From Spirochaetes bacterium RBG_16_49_21 (lineage in GTDB: Bacteria; Spirochaetota; UBA4802; UBA5550), in contig MIBJ01000017.1 of assembly GCA_001829495.1 (NCBI GenBank), positions 111,029 to 175,028 on the forward strand: DNA of 64,000 nucleotides, given 5' to 3'. This document shows positions 18,339 through 26,477 of the stretch, piece by piece. The translations under genes were made by a program, and so were the position numbers. Below the pieces are notes generated by a model. That model was not told the origin of the DNA and did no database searches. It saw only the letters and a program-made list of their open reading frames with translations. The number at the start of each line of letters is the position of its first letter. Within the stretch, counting starts at the first letter, position 1.

Positions 18339-19544
18339 ATGAAGCACAATAGTGAAAAAAACCCGCCCGGCCGCGTTATTCTTTGCATGAACGGGGGATC
18401 TTCATCATTCAAGTTCGCCCTGTACCGGATGGACGAGGGGTCAGAGCACCTGATTGCCGAGGGGATGCTCGACCGGATCGGCCTGAAGAGCGGCCGTCTC
18501 AGAATAGCAAACGCCGGGGGCGATGTTCTCAGACAAGAGGAATGCTTTGCGCAGGGACACCGGGACGCGGTTCTGATAAGCCTTGCCGCGTTCGAAACAC
18601 TGCGGCTGCCCGTCCCGGACGCGGTAGGACACCGTCTGGTCCACGGCGGTCCGGATCACATTAATCCGGTCGTCATCGATCCGGGCATTATCGCGTCCCT
18701 GAAAAAGCTCATCCCTTTCGCTCCCCTGCACCTGCCGGGAGAGATCATGGGAATAGAGGCGGCGGCACAGCGGTATCCCGGCGTGCCCCAGGTGGCCTGT
18801 TTTGATACCGGTTTCCACCGCCGCATGCCCGAGCTTGCCCAGCGGTTCCCCCTTGCCCGCAATCTCTGGAACGAGGGGGTGCGGCGCTACGGGTTCCACG
18901 GAATCTCGTATGAATACATCGTGGAAAAGCTCGGAGCCGAAAAATCAGGCAGGATGATCATCGCGCACCTGGGCAACGGCGCGAGCATGGCTGCGGTGAG
19001 GGACGGCATGCCTCTGGACACCACCATGGGATTTTCACCCACCGGCGGATTTATGATGAGCTCGCGCAGCGGAGACCTTGATCCCGGTGTGCTCCTGTAC
19101 CTGATGCAGGAGAAGGGGTATGACGCACCCATGATCGAGCGCCTGGTGAACCATGAGGCAGGGCTCCTGGGCGTTTCCGGCATAAGCCCGGACATGAAGA
19201 CCCTTCTGGACAAAAGGGATGCCGAGCCGGACGCAGGCCTGGCTGTGGATATGTTCTGCTATCATCTGCGCAAGCAGATCGGCGCGCTGGCTGCAGTGCT
19301 CGGAGGCGTTGACACGCTCGTGTTTACCGGCGGCATCGGCGAAAGAGGGGCGCCGGTGCGCTCGTGCGTGTGCGCGGGCCTGGAGTATCTGGGTGTGCGC
19401 CTTGATGAAGGAATGAATGCACGCCATGCTGATACGATCTCCGCATCGGACAGCGCCTGTTCCGTCAGGATCGTCCCGGCGAAAGAGGATCTGGTGATCG
19501 CGCGGCATACAAGCCGGCTGATTTTGCAGAAAGCCGAGTCATGA
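18339..19544 (+). CDS. ackA: Acetate kinase (acetate/propionate family kinase)
   Basis: MNGGSSSFKFALY, RRYGFHGISYEYI, AHLGNGASMAAVRDG, DTTMGFSPTGGFMMSSRSGDLDPG, TGGIGERG. Confidence 0.95.
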   Translation: MKHNSEKNPPGRVILCMNGGSSSFKFALYRMDEGSEHLIAEGMLDRIGLKSGRLRIANAGGDVLRQEECFAQGHRDAVLISLAAFETLRLPVPDAVGHRLVHGGPDHINPVVIDPGIIASLKKLIPFAPLHLPGEIMGIEAAAQRYPGVPQVACFDTGFHRRMPELAQRFPLARNLWNEGVRRYGFHGISYEYIVEKLGAEKSGRMIIAHLGNGASMAAVRDGMPLDTTMGFSPTGGFMMSSRSGDLDPGVLLYLMQEKGYDAPMIERLVNHEAGLLGVSGISPDMKTLLDKRDAEPDAGLAVDMFCYHLRKQIGALAAVLGGVDTLVFTGGIGERGAPVRSCVCAGLEYLGVRLDEGMNARHADTISASDSACSVRIVPAKEDLVIARHTSRLILQKAES

Positions 19545-19584
19545 TTACCGGGTCTGGTGATAAGTGATAAATGAGTATATAAAG

Positions 19585-20502
19585 TTACAATATGAATTCC
19601 AGATAATGCTTCGACGCCTCCTCCGGCCTTTCAATCATGGGCACGTGTCCGCAGCTTTGCATAATGATGATTTTCGAATTCCGTATCCCCCTTTTGAGAA
19701 CATAAGCGCCTGACACGTTGAGCACCCGGTCAGAGTCGCCCCAGAGAATGAGGGTCCTGGCGCGAATAAATCTCATTACCCTCTGCAGTTGATCGGGCGC
19801 TCCTACCTCGGTAAAAACTTTCGTATTGAACTTGCTGTTCTTCAGGGCCTTTTCCGCTAAATAGCTTTTAAGAGAACCGGGGATAAACGGCTTTTTGACG
19901 AATATGAAATCAAGAAGCTTGTCGTAATCCGAGATCGATTGTACGATAAGGGGGTTGTTCCCCTTTTTCAGCTCCTGGGAAAGCTCGCTCGGAAGGGGGC
20001 TTATGACGCCGCGGGACGCAAACAGCCCCAGGCTCAAGACTTCATTCGGATACAGAACAGCATAAACTCCGGCAATGTTTCCACCCATGGAATTTCCCGC
20101 CAGATGGAAATTCTTTAAGCCGATCTTCTGAACAAACCCGTGAACCCTTTTGACCTGGGAAAAGATATCGTATCTATCAGTCCATATTTTTGAGCTTTCG
20201 CCGAAACCGGGCAGATCAGGAGCTATGACATGGTGCTTCTTCGTGATATGTCTGGCGAACCGCGTCCAATTGTCCTTGTCGCCGCCGAACCCGTGAAGAA
20301 GCAGTACCGATTCCCCCTTCCCTCCTTCAAGATACACGATTTTATGATCGCCCACCTGAACCGATCTCTCGCTCAGGCCGGCCATGCTCCTTTCGATAAA
20401 CCTGAAAAATGAGGCCAGGGAAGAGGAACAGGACAGGGAAAAGAGGAATAGGGTCATTCCTATGGGGACGATTATTTTTTTTCTTAAGCCGTTATGATGC
20501 AT
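19585..20502 (-). CDS. Alpha/beta fold hydrolase, signal/anchor at N-terminus
   Basis: VLLLHGFGGDKDNW, GNSMGGNIAG, LWGDSDRVL, CGHVPMIERPEE. Confidence 0.92.
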   Translation of the reverse strand: MHHNGLRKKIIVPIGMTLFLFSLSCSSSLASFFRFIERSMAGLSERSVQVGDHKIVYLEGGKGESVLLLHGFGGDKDNWTRFARHITKKHHVIAPDLPGFGESSKIWTDRYDIFSQVKRVHGFVQKIGLKNFHLAGNSMGGNIAGVYAVLYPNEVLSLGLFASRGVISPLPSELSQELKKGNNPLIVQSISDYDKLLDFIFVKKPFIPGSLKSYLAEKALKNSKFNTKVFTEVGAPDQLQRVMRFIRARTLILWGDSDRVLNVSGAYVLKRGIRNSKIIIMQSCGHVPMIERPEEASKHYLEFIL

Positions 20503-20755
20503 TTCAGTGATGCCTCCTTCAAGGATTGAAGTTTCGATATATACAAATATACAAAAATATCAATGATGAAAAATTTCATTTGTCAACTATAAAAAACTTA
20601 GCTGACGAGCCCCCCTCAGGGGTTAAGGGACCAGGGAGGATAAGGTCAAAAATAAAATTTTAATTTACAAGATTTAATATCCTGTTATCCCGGAGCAAAC
20701 GCATGCTCGGATTCATCCAATCCATGATGAAAATAAGCAGAAGTCGGAATTCAGA

Positions 20756-22627
20756 ATGATACGGATATCAAACAGCCGCTTTGTCGACGATCAGGGGAGG
20801 ACGCTCATGGTGCGAGGCGTCAACCTCGGGGGAAGCTCGAAAGTCCCGGACGGGGCGACGCACCTGTGTGAAGAGTTTTTAAATTATAAATATGTCTCCT
20901 TTGTCGGAAGACCGTTCCCCCTGGAGGAGGCTGACGAACATTTCGAACGGCTTAAGCATTGGGGATTTACCTTTCTCCGGCTCCTCGTAACCTGGGAGGC
21001 AGTAGAACACGAGGGCCCGGGAATATATGACGAGGAATACCTCGATTATCTTCGGGCAATCGTCATCAGGGCGGGGGAATACGGGTTTACCGTGCTCATT
21101 GATCCCCATCAGGACGTATGGAGCAGGTGGACCGGCGGGGACGGCGCGCCCGCGTGGACGCTCGAGAAGATCGGATTCAACCTGCGCAGCGTAAGTGCAA
21201 CCTGCGTACCCGCGACGAATCATTCCTCCACGGGCAGCTCTTCCGACATGATCTGGTTCACGAACGCCACCAAGCTCGCGACAGCCACCATGTTTACCCT
21301 GTTTTTCGGCGGCAACGATTTTGCGCCCCTGACGCTGGTCGAAGGGGTGCTGGTTCAGGACTTTCTACAGAACCGATACATCAACGCCATCAGGGAAGTG
21401 GCAAAGCGCCTTAAAGATATTCGTTGCGTGATCGGATATGAAGCCATGAACGAGCCGTACAGCGGATACATCGGATGCGAGGACATTGCCCGGCCGATGA
21501 GCGCCTTTAATTACATCGCATCACCCAGCCCTTTTCGCTCCATGCTCCTGGGCATGGGCATCTCTCAAAAAGCGGAGCTGTGGAAGCGTAAATTTTTCGG
21601 GTCAAAATTGGTGAATCACACAATCGCCGGCAGCGAGGGCTCCAGGGTCTGGCATGATGACTCCGGCTGCGTCTGGTGCCGCAACAAGGTATGGGACTTC
21701 GACAAAAAGGGAAAGCCGCGCATACTCAGGCCCCGGCATTTTGCGGATGTTAAAGGCAGGAGAGTCAATTTTTCGTCGGATTACCTGCTTCCTTTTGTGA
21801 AGCTCTTCGCCGACGGGATCCGGAAAGAAGCGCCGAATGCAATGATATTCTTTGAAGGCGAGCCTGCCGGAGACATCTTTGATCTGGACGCGGGAGAGCT
21901 CGAGAACAGCGTGTACGCCCCACACTGGTATGATGCCCTGTGCCTTGTTAAAAAAAGATATCTGAGTTTCATCGGCGTGGACATCGACCGTAAAAAGCTG
22001 GTAATCGGGAAAAACAGGGTGCGGAGGTCATTCGCCGAACAGCTGAGACGCTTCACTGCCCGGTCCCGTTCAAGGCTGGCCGGGAAGCCGGTCATTATCG
22101 GCGAGATAGGCATACCCTTTGATCTGCATCACCGCAACGCATACCGCACCGGCAATTTCTCCCGGCAGACTGCGGCCATGAACAGAAGCCTAGCCGCAGC
22201 CGAGGAGTCTCTTCTGGGATACGCACTATGGAACTACACCGCAGATAACGACAATACCCGCGGAGACCGCTGGAACAGAGAGGATCTGTCGATTTTCAGC
22301 CGCGATCAGCAGACCGACAAGAATAATCTAAACTCGGGCGGAAGAGCCCTGACGGCGGTTCTCCGCCCCTATCCGGTCGCCACCGCCGGAGAGCCGCTTT
22401 CCCTGTTCTTCGACATCAAGAGCAAAATTTTCCTGTACCGGTTCAGGCATGACCCGGGCCGCGACGGTCGGACGGAAATCTTTGTTCCGTCGTATCACTA
22501 TGCGGAAGACTATGAGGTGATCGTATCCGACGGCAGCTATTATAAAGACGCGAGCACCCAGCGTCTCTACTACAGTCACGGCGCGATGCTTCGAGAGCAT
22601 AGGATAAAAATCATGCCGCGTTCGTGA
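20756..22627 (+). CDS. Glycoside hydrolase family 5 (endoglycosylceramidase/glucosylceramidase-like)
   Basis: VRGVNLGGSSKVP, GFTVLIDPHQDVWSRWTGGDGAPAW, GYEAMNEPYSGYIG (acid/base), PVIIGEIGIPFD (nucleophile). Confidence 0.88.
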   Translation: MIRISNSRFVDDQGRTLMVRGVNLGGSSKVPDGATHLCEEFLNYKYVSFVGRPFPLEEADEHFERLKHWGFTFLRLLVTWEAVEHEGPGIYDEEYLDYLRAIVIRAGEYGFTVLIDPHQDVWSRWTGGDGAPAWTLEKIGFNLRSVSATCVPATNHSSTGSSSDMIWFTNATKLATATMFTLFFGGNDFAPLTLVEGVLVQDFLQNRYINAIREVAKRLKDIRCVIGYEAMNEPYSGYIGCEDIARPMSAFNYIASPSPFRSMLLGMGISQKAELWKRKFFGSKLVNHTIAGSEGSRVWHDDSGCVWCRNKVWDFDKKGKPRILRPRHFADVKGRRVNFSSDYLLPFVKLFADGIRKEAPNAMIFFEGEPAGDIFDLDAGELENSVYAPHWYDALCLVKKRYLSFIGVDIDRKKLVIGKNRVRRSFAEQLRRFTARSRSRLAGKPVIIGEIGIPFDLHHRNAYRTGNFSRQTAAMNRSLAAAEESLLGYALWNYTADNDNTRGDRWNREDLSIFSRDQQTDKNNLNSGGRALTAVLRPYPVATAGEPLSLFFDIKSKIFLYRFRHDPGRDGRTEIFVPSYHYAEDYEVIVSDGSYYKDASTQRLYYSHGAMLREHRIKIMPRS

Positions 22628-22642
22628 CTGCTCGGCTGTTTG

Positions 22643-22707
22643 ATTATTTCTCGCAGAGTCGCGTCCGGTTTTATTCCATCAAAATCCTAGCGTCTTTGCG
22701 ATAATTT
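22643..22707. repeat. Degenerate 'CGCAGAGTCGCG...GCGTCTTTGCGA' inverted intergenic repeat
   Basis: TTATTTCTCGCAGAGTCGCG ... TAGCGTCTTTGCGATAATTTT; overlaps the GT2 3' end. Confidence 0.45.
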
Positions 22708-23508
22708 TCCCAATAGCTGAATAATAAGGATTTTTTTAATACGCAATTGGTTTATAAATTCGCGGTATTTTTTTCTGTCTTTCTCCCGCTTTTTATCGTA
22801 GTTGCCGAATTCATACCGGATAATATCCGACCTGATCTCTCCCTTGAATATCCGATACAGGGATATCCGGATTCCCTTCAGCATAAAGCCGAGGCGGCCT
22901 TCCTTAACGAAACGCCGCACGCTCACTCTCACGAATGTCGAATCGAGGAATTCCAGGGGTCGGAATCTGGATGCCCTCTTCACGAATTCGCAATCCTCGG
23001 CCAGGATCACGCTTTCGTCAAAACCGTTGATCCGTTCGAACAGCCTCCTGCTGACCAGTATGCAGAAGCCGAAGACCTCCGGATTAAACCTGCGCTCGAG
23101 GCGTATAATCGTGTATATGAGCCGGTGAATAAACCGGTCCGGCAACTGACTCGACAGCGGTTTGAATTCGCAGGACGCTATGTCATAATACTTATTCTCC
23201 ATCTCCTGAAGGGCGTTTTCCAAAAAGTTCTTCGGCAGAATGATGTCGGCGTCAAGGAAGAAAAAAAATTCGCCGGTCGATGCCCTCGCGCCCGCGTTTC
23301 TTCCGGCAGCCGGAAGTCCTCCCCTCACCACCCGTGCGCCGTATTGCTGCGCAATGGGCACGGTTTTGTCTCCGGAGCCTGCGTCAGACACAATGATCTC
23401 GAAGTCCTGGAAGGTCTGTTTTCTCAGAGATTCCAGAAGCTGGGGAAGATATTTCTCCTCATTTAAAGCAGGTATTATGACGCTTATTTTCTTTGATTGG
23501 CAATCCAT
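22687..23508 (-). CDS. Glycosyltransferase family 2
   Basis: ISVIIPALNEEKYLPQLLESLRKQTFQDFEIIVSDAGSGDKTV; FFFLDADIILP. Confidence 0.93.
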   Translation of the reverse strand: MDCQSKKISVIIPALNEEKYLPQLLESLRKQTFQDFEIIVSDAGSGDKTVPIAQQYGARVVRGGLPAAGRNAGARASTGEFFFFLDADIILPKNFLENALQEMENKYYDIASCEFKPLSSQLPDRFIHRLIYTIIRLERRFNPEVFGFCILVSRRLFERINGFDESVILAEDCEFVKRASRFRPLEFLDSTFVRVSVRRFVKEGRLGFMLKGIRISLYRIFKGEIRSDIIRYEFGNYDKKREKDRKKYREFINQLRIKKILIIQLLGKLSQRR

Positions 23509-23591
23509 AGGTATAGAAGCTCCAATTTTTAAACTATTGTTTTTAAGAAAAAATTTTTCGTACAGGGTTACGGTCCTTTTCGTATAAAATA

Positions 23592-23619
23592 GCAGGGAAC
23601 GGCCGCGACCGTTCCCTGC
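23592..23619. repeat. 28-bp interrupted palindrome GCAGGGAACGG-ccgcga-CCGTTCCCTGC
   Basis: Perfect 11-bp stem; similar to the 7424-7447 palindrome. Confidence 0.75.
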
Positions 23620-23643
23620 GGGGCGGGCGGCGGGACAATATTT

Positions 23644-24450
23644 TTATTTCACAAAAATTTCATCGAAAAATTTCTTCATCTCCTCCCACGATTTCTTGTC
23701 CGCTTCGGCATTATACGCCAGAGGCAGTTTGTACTTTTTGCCGATAGCCGTAGAGCCGGGATTGGTAAAACTATGTATCGCTCCCGGGTAGCTGATAAAC
23801 TGGAAGTCGACACCGGCATCCGTCATCTCCTTCTTGAACGCCTCGATCTGCTCCGGGGTGACGAACTTGTCGTCTGCACCGTGCAGAACAAGAATCCTGG
23901 CTTTAACTTCACCCGGTTTTGCAGGCGAAACAGCGGCCAGGCTCCCGTGGAAGCTTACAACGCCCTTGAGCTCCGTGCCCTGGCGGGCCATATTCAGCGC
24001 CACGCCGCCGCCGAAGCAGTAACCGACGGCTGCGATGCGGTCGGGATCCACGCTGGCCTGCTTCTTGAGCAGTTCAAGGGCGGCTAAAAAACGCGCCTTC
24101 GCCGTATCAAAGTTTTTCATGACCTCAGATGAGAATTTCTTTGCAGTATCGGGATGGACCGCCGTCTTCCCCTTTCCATACATGTCCAGTGCAAGGGCCG
24201 TATAGCCGAGCTGCGCGAGCATACGGGCGCGCTTTTTGGCATAGTCGTTCAATCCCCACCATTCGTGCACTACCAGCACGCCCGGCCGTTTATCTTTTAT
24301 CGAATCGTCATATGCAAGATAGCCATTCATCACCATTCCCTGCACACGGTACTGAACCGGCTTCCCCTTAACCTTTGCATGAAGAGAAGAGAATCCGGCC
24401 GCGTACATCACCAGCAGCATACCAGCCAGCCCCACGATCATGTTTTTCAT
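23644..24450 (-). CDS. Dienelactone hydrolase family protein, exported
   Basis: PGVLVVHEWWGLNDYAKKRARMLAQLGYTALALDMYG, VGYCFGGGVALNMA. Confidence 0.93.
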   Translation of the reverse strand: MKNMIVGLAGMLLVMYAAGFSSLHAKVKGKPVQYRVQGMVMNGYLAYDDSIKDKRPGVLVVHEWWGLNDYAKKRARMLAQLGYTALALDMYGKGKTAVHPDTAKKFSSEVMKNFDTAKARFLAALELLKKQASVDPDRIAAVGYCFGGGVALNMARQGTELKGVVSFHGSLAAVSPAKPGEVKARILVLHGADDKFVTPEQIEAFKKEMTDAGVDFQFISYPGAIHSFTNPGSTAIGKKYKLPLAYNAEADKKSWEEMKKFFDEIFVK

Positions 24451-24607
24451 ACTATAAACCTCCTTTTAAAGAATTGAGCTAGATATTAGATACGCTTGCG
24501 AAATTCATCTCCCGAGAACGGAAAAGTTTAAGAAAAATTATTCAGGACGATAAATCCCTTTTTAGCTAAGTTAATAAGAAAACGGAAAAAAGGAAAATTA
24601 AAGTAGT

Positions 24608-24631
24608 CCCCCTCCCCTCAAGGAGGAGGGG
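24608..24631. repeat. C/G-rich hairpin, possible short member of the intergenic repeat family
   Basis: CCCCCTCCCCTCAAGGAGGAGGGG. Confidence 0.4.
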
Positions 24632-24678
24632 TAAGAGGTATTAACAAAATTCGCCTAAATCGAATAAATTTGTATATA

Positions 24679-24707
24679 TTGACTTTGCCCCTCGGAATAA
24701 TTATTAT
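24679..24707 (+). promoter_or_regulatory. Sigma70-like promoter for the aldehyde dehydrogenase
   Basis: TTGACT-N17-TATTAT. Confidence 0.5.
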
Positions 24708-24762
24708 ATTATAAGCTTTTGGCTTGAATCTCAATGTGGAGTCATTTCTCGAGGAGGAAATC

Positions 24763-26403
24763 ATGCTGAAACAATTGGCTAAATCGCCGCTCTTAATAAG
24801 AAGGCAAAGAAGAAAACCGGATAGAAGAGCCTCCGGCGGGAAAACCGTTTACTATGATCCTGCTACCGGAAAAGAGCTGGGCCGGGTTCGCAACACGGAT
24901 CTCTCGACAATTCGCACCCTGATGGCTGATGCGCGCAAAGCCCAGACGGAATGGGCCTCCCTGCCGTTCAGGGAAAGGAAAAGGCATATCCTGAAAATCA
25001 GGGATTATATTGTCGAACACTCGGATGAGATCGCGCGGGTGATAAGCGAAAATTCGGGAAAGACCAGAATCGACGCGCTCGCAACCGAGGTGATACCTTC
25101 TGCTTTGGCCGCCGAATGGTATGCGAAAAATGCGGAAAAGTATCTGAAGCGCGAGAATCTTCCCTCGTCAAGCATACTATTTTCCAACAAACGGAACGTG
25201 ATAGAGCGGCAGCCCCTCGGCGTGGTGGGCATAATCAGCCCGTGGAACTACCCTTTCTCCATACCCTTCGGCGAGATTATCATGGGCATCATGGCGGGAA
25301 ACGCGATCATGGTAAAGGTTTCCGCCGCAACGACGATGGTCGGCCTGGAGATTGAAAAAATAATGAAGAAGGGGGACCTGCCTGACGGTCTCTTCCATCT
25401 CCTGATCGGATCGGGGGATGATATCGCGAGCGCGATGCTGGAAAACGGGATCGACAAGATCTTTTTCACCGGCTCAACCGCAACCGGCAGCAGGGTGATG
25501 CAAAAGGCGGCGCGGCATATTACGCCGGTATCCCTGGAGCTCGGCGGCAAGGACGCCATGATAGTCCTCAGCGACGCTGATCTTGAGCGCACGGCGAACG
25601 GAGCCGCCTGGGCCGGATACCAGAACGCCGGACAATCGTGCGGAGCGGTGGAGCGGCTCTACGTTCATGAATCGGTGTACGACCGGTTCATGGAGCTCTT
25701 GTCCGAAAAAACCAGGGCCCTCCGCTTCGGCAGGGACCGGGACTTTAACGTGGAGATGGGCTCGATGACTACCCGCGAGCAGTGGGAGACCGTGAACCGC
25801 CATGTCGAAAGCGCCTTGCGCAAGGGCGCCAGAATCGCCGCGCAGTCCGATAGGGGAAAAAAAGTGCGCGGCTCCTTTTATCCGCCGATACTGCTCGCGG
25901 ACGTGGACCATTCCATGGAGATCATGCGGGAAGAGACCTTCGGTCCCGTCATTCCGGTGATGAAGTTCAAGACTGAAGAGGAGGCGGTACGGCTGGCCAA
26001 CGATTCATCCATGGGCCTTACCGCTTCGATCTGGACAAGGAACGTCAAGCTGGCCAAAAAAATAGGGCTCCGGCTTCAGGCCGGGGTCATAACCATCAAT
26101 GACCACCTCTATACCCATGGACAGCCGGAAACGCCGTGGGGAGGATGGAAAAATTCAGGCATCGGGTTTACCCACTCCAGGCTCGGGCTCATGGAGATGA
26201 CCCGCGCCAAGCTGATAAACTGGGACATGCTCCCTTCCCGTCGCAACATCTGGTGGTTCCCCTACGACCGGAAAACCTATGAAGGGCTCAAGGCGGCGCT
26301 CAGGTTCGCATTTCCGAAGTCGGCGGGCGATATTGTTCTCGGCGGAATCAGGCTTATTGCCTTTATGACGAGGAAGATGTTTACGCGGTGGAAAACAAGA
26401 TAA
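24763..26403 (+). CDS. NAD(P)-dependent aldehyde dehydrogenase
   Basis: VVGIISPWNYPFSIPFGEII, FTGSTATGSRVM, LELGGKDAMIVL, NAGQSCGAVERLYV; ATG at 24763 preceded by GAGGAGG. Confidence 0.95.
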   Translation: MLKQLAKSPLLIRRQRRKPDRRASGGKTVYYDPATGKELGRVRNTDLSTIRTLMADARKAQTEWASLPFRERKRHILKIRDYIVEHSDEIARVISENSGKTRIDALATEVIPSALAAEWYAKNAEKYLKRENLPSSSILFSNKRNVIERQPLGVVGIISPWNYPFSIPFGEIIMGIMAGNAIMVKVSAATTMVGLEIEKIMKKGDLPDGLFHLLIGSGDDIASAMLENGIDKIFFTGSTATGSRVMQKAARHITPVSLELGGKDAMIVLSDADLERTANGAAWAGYQNAGQSCGAVERLYVHESVYDRFMELLSEKTRALRFGRDRDFNVEMGSMTTREQWETVNRHVESALRKGARIAAQSDRGKKVRGSFYPPILLADVDHSMEIMREETFGPVIPVMKFKTEEEAVRLANDSSMGLTASIWTRNVKLAKKIGLRLQAGVITINDHLYTHGQPETPWGGWKNSGIGFTHSRLGLMEMTRAKLINWDMLPSRRNIWWFPYDRKTYEGLKAALRFAFPKSAGDIVLGGIRLIAFMTRKMFTRWKTR

Positions 26404-26477
26404 GTTGAAAATGAAGCATTGCGAAAAAAACAAATTGACTGTTATTCGATCGTCTTTTTAATATTTAAATTTCCAAC

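Noticed and set aside
20609-20645. C/G-rich stretch GAGCCCCCCTCAGGGGTTAAGGGACCAGGGAGG as another repeat copy
   Set aside because: No TGACCTC termini and only a short CCCCTCAGGGG dyad; too weak to assign.
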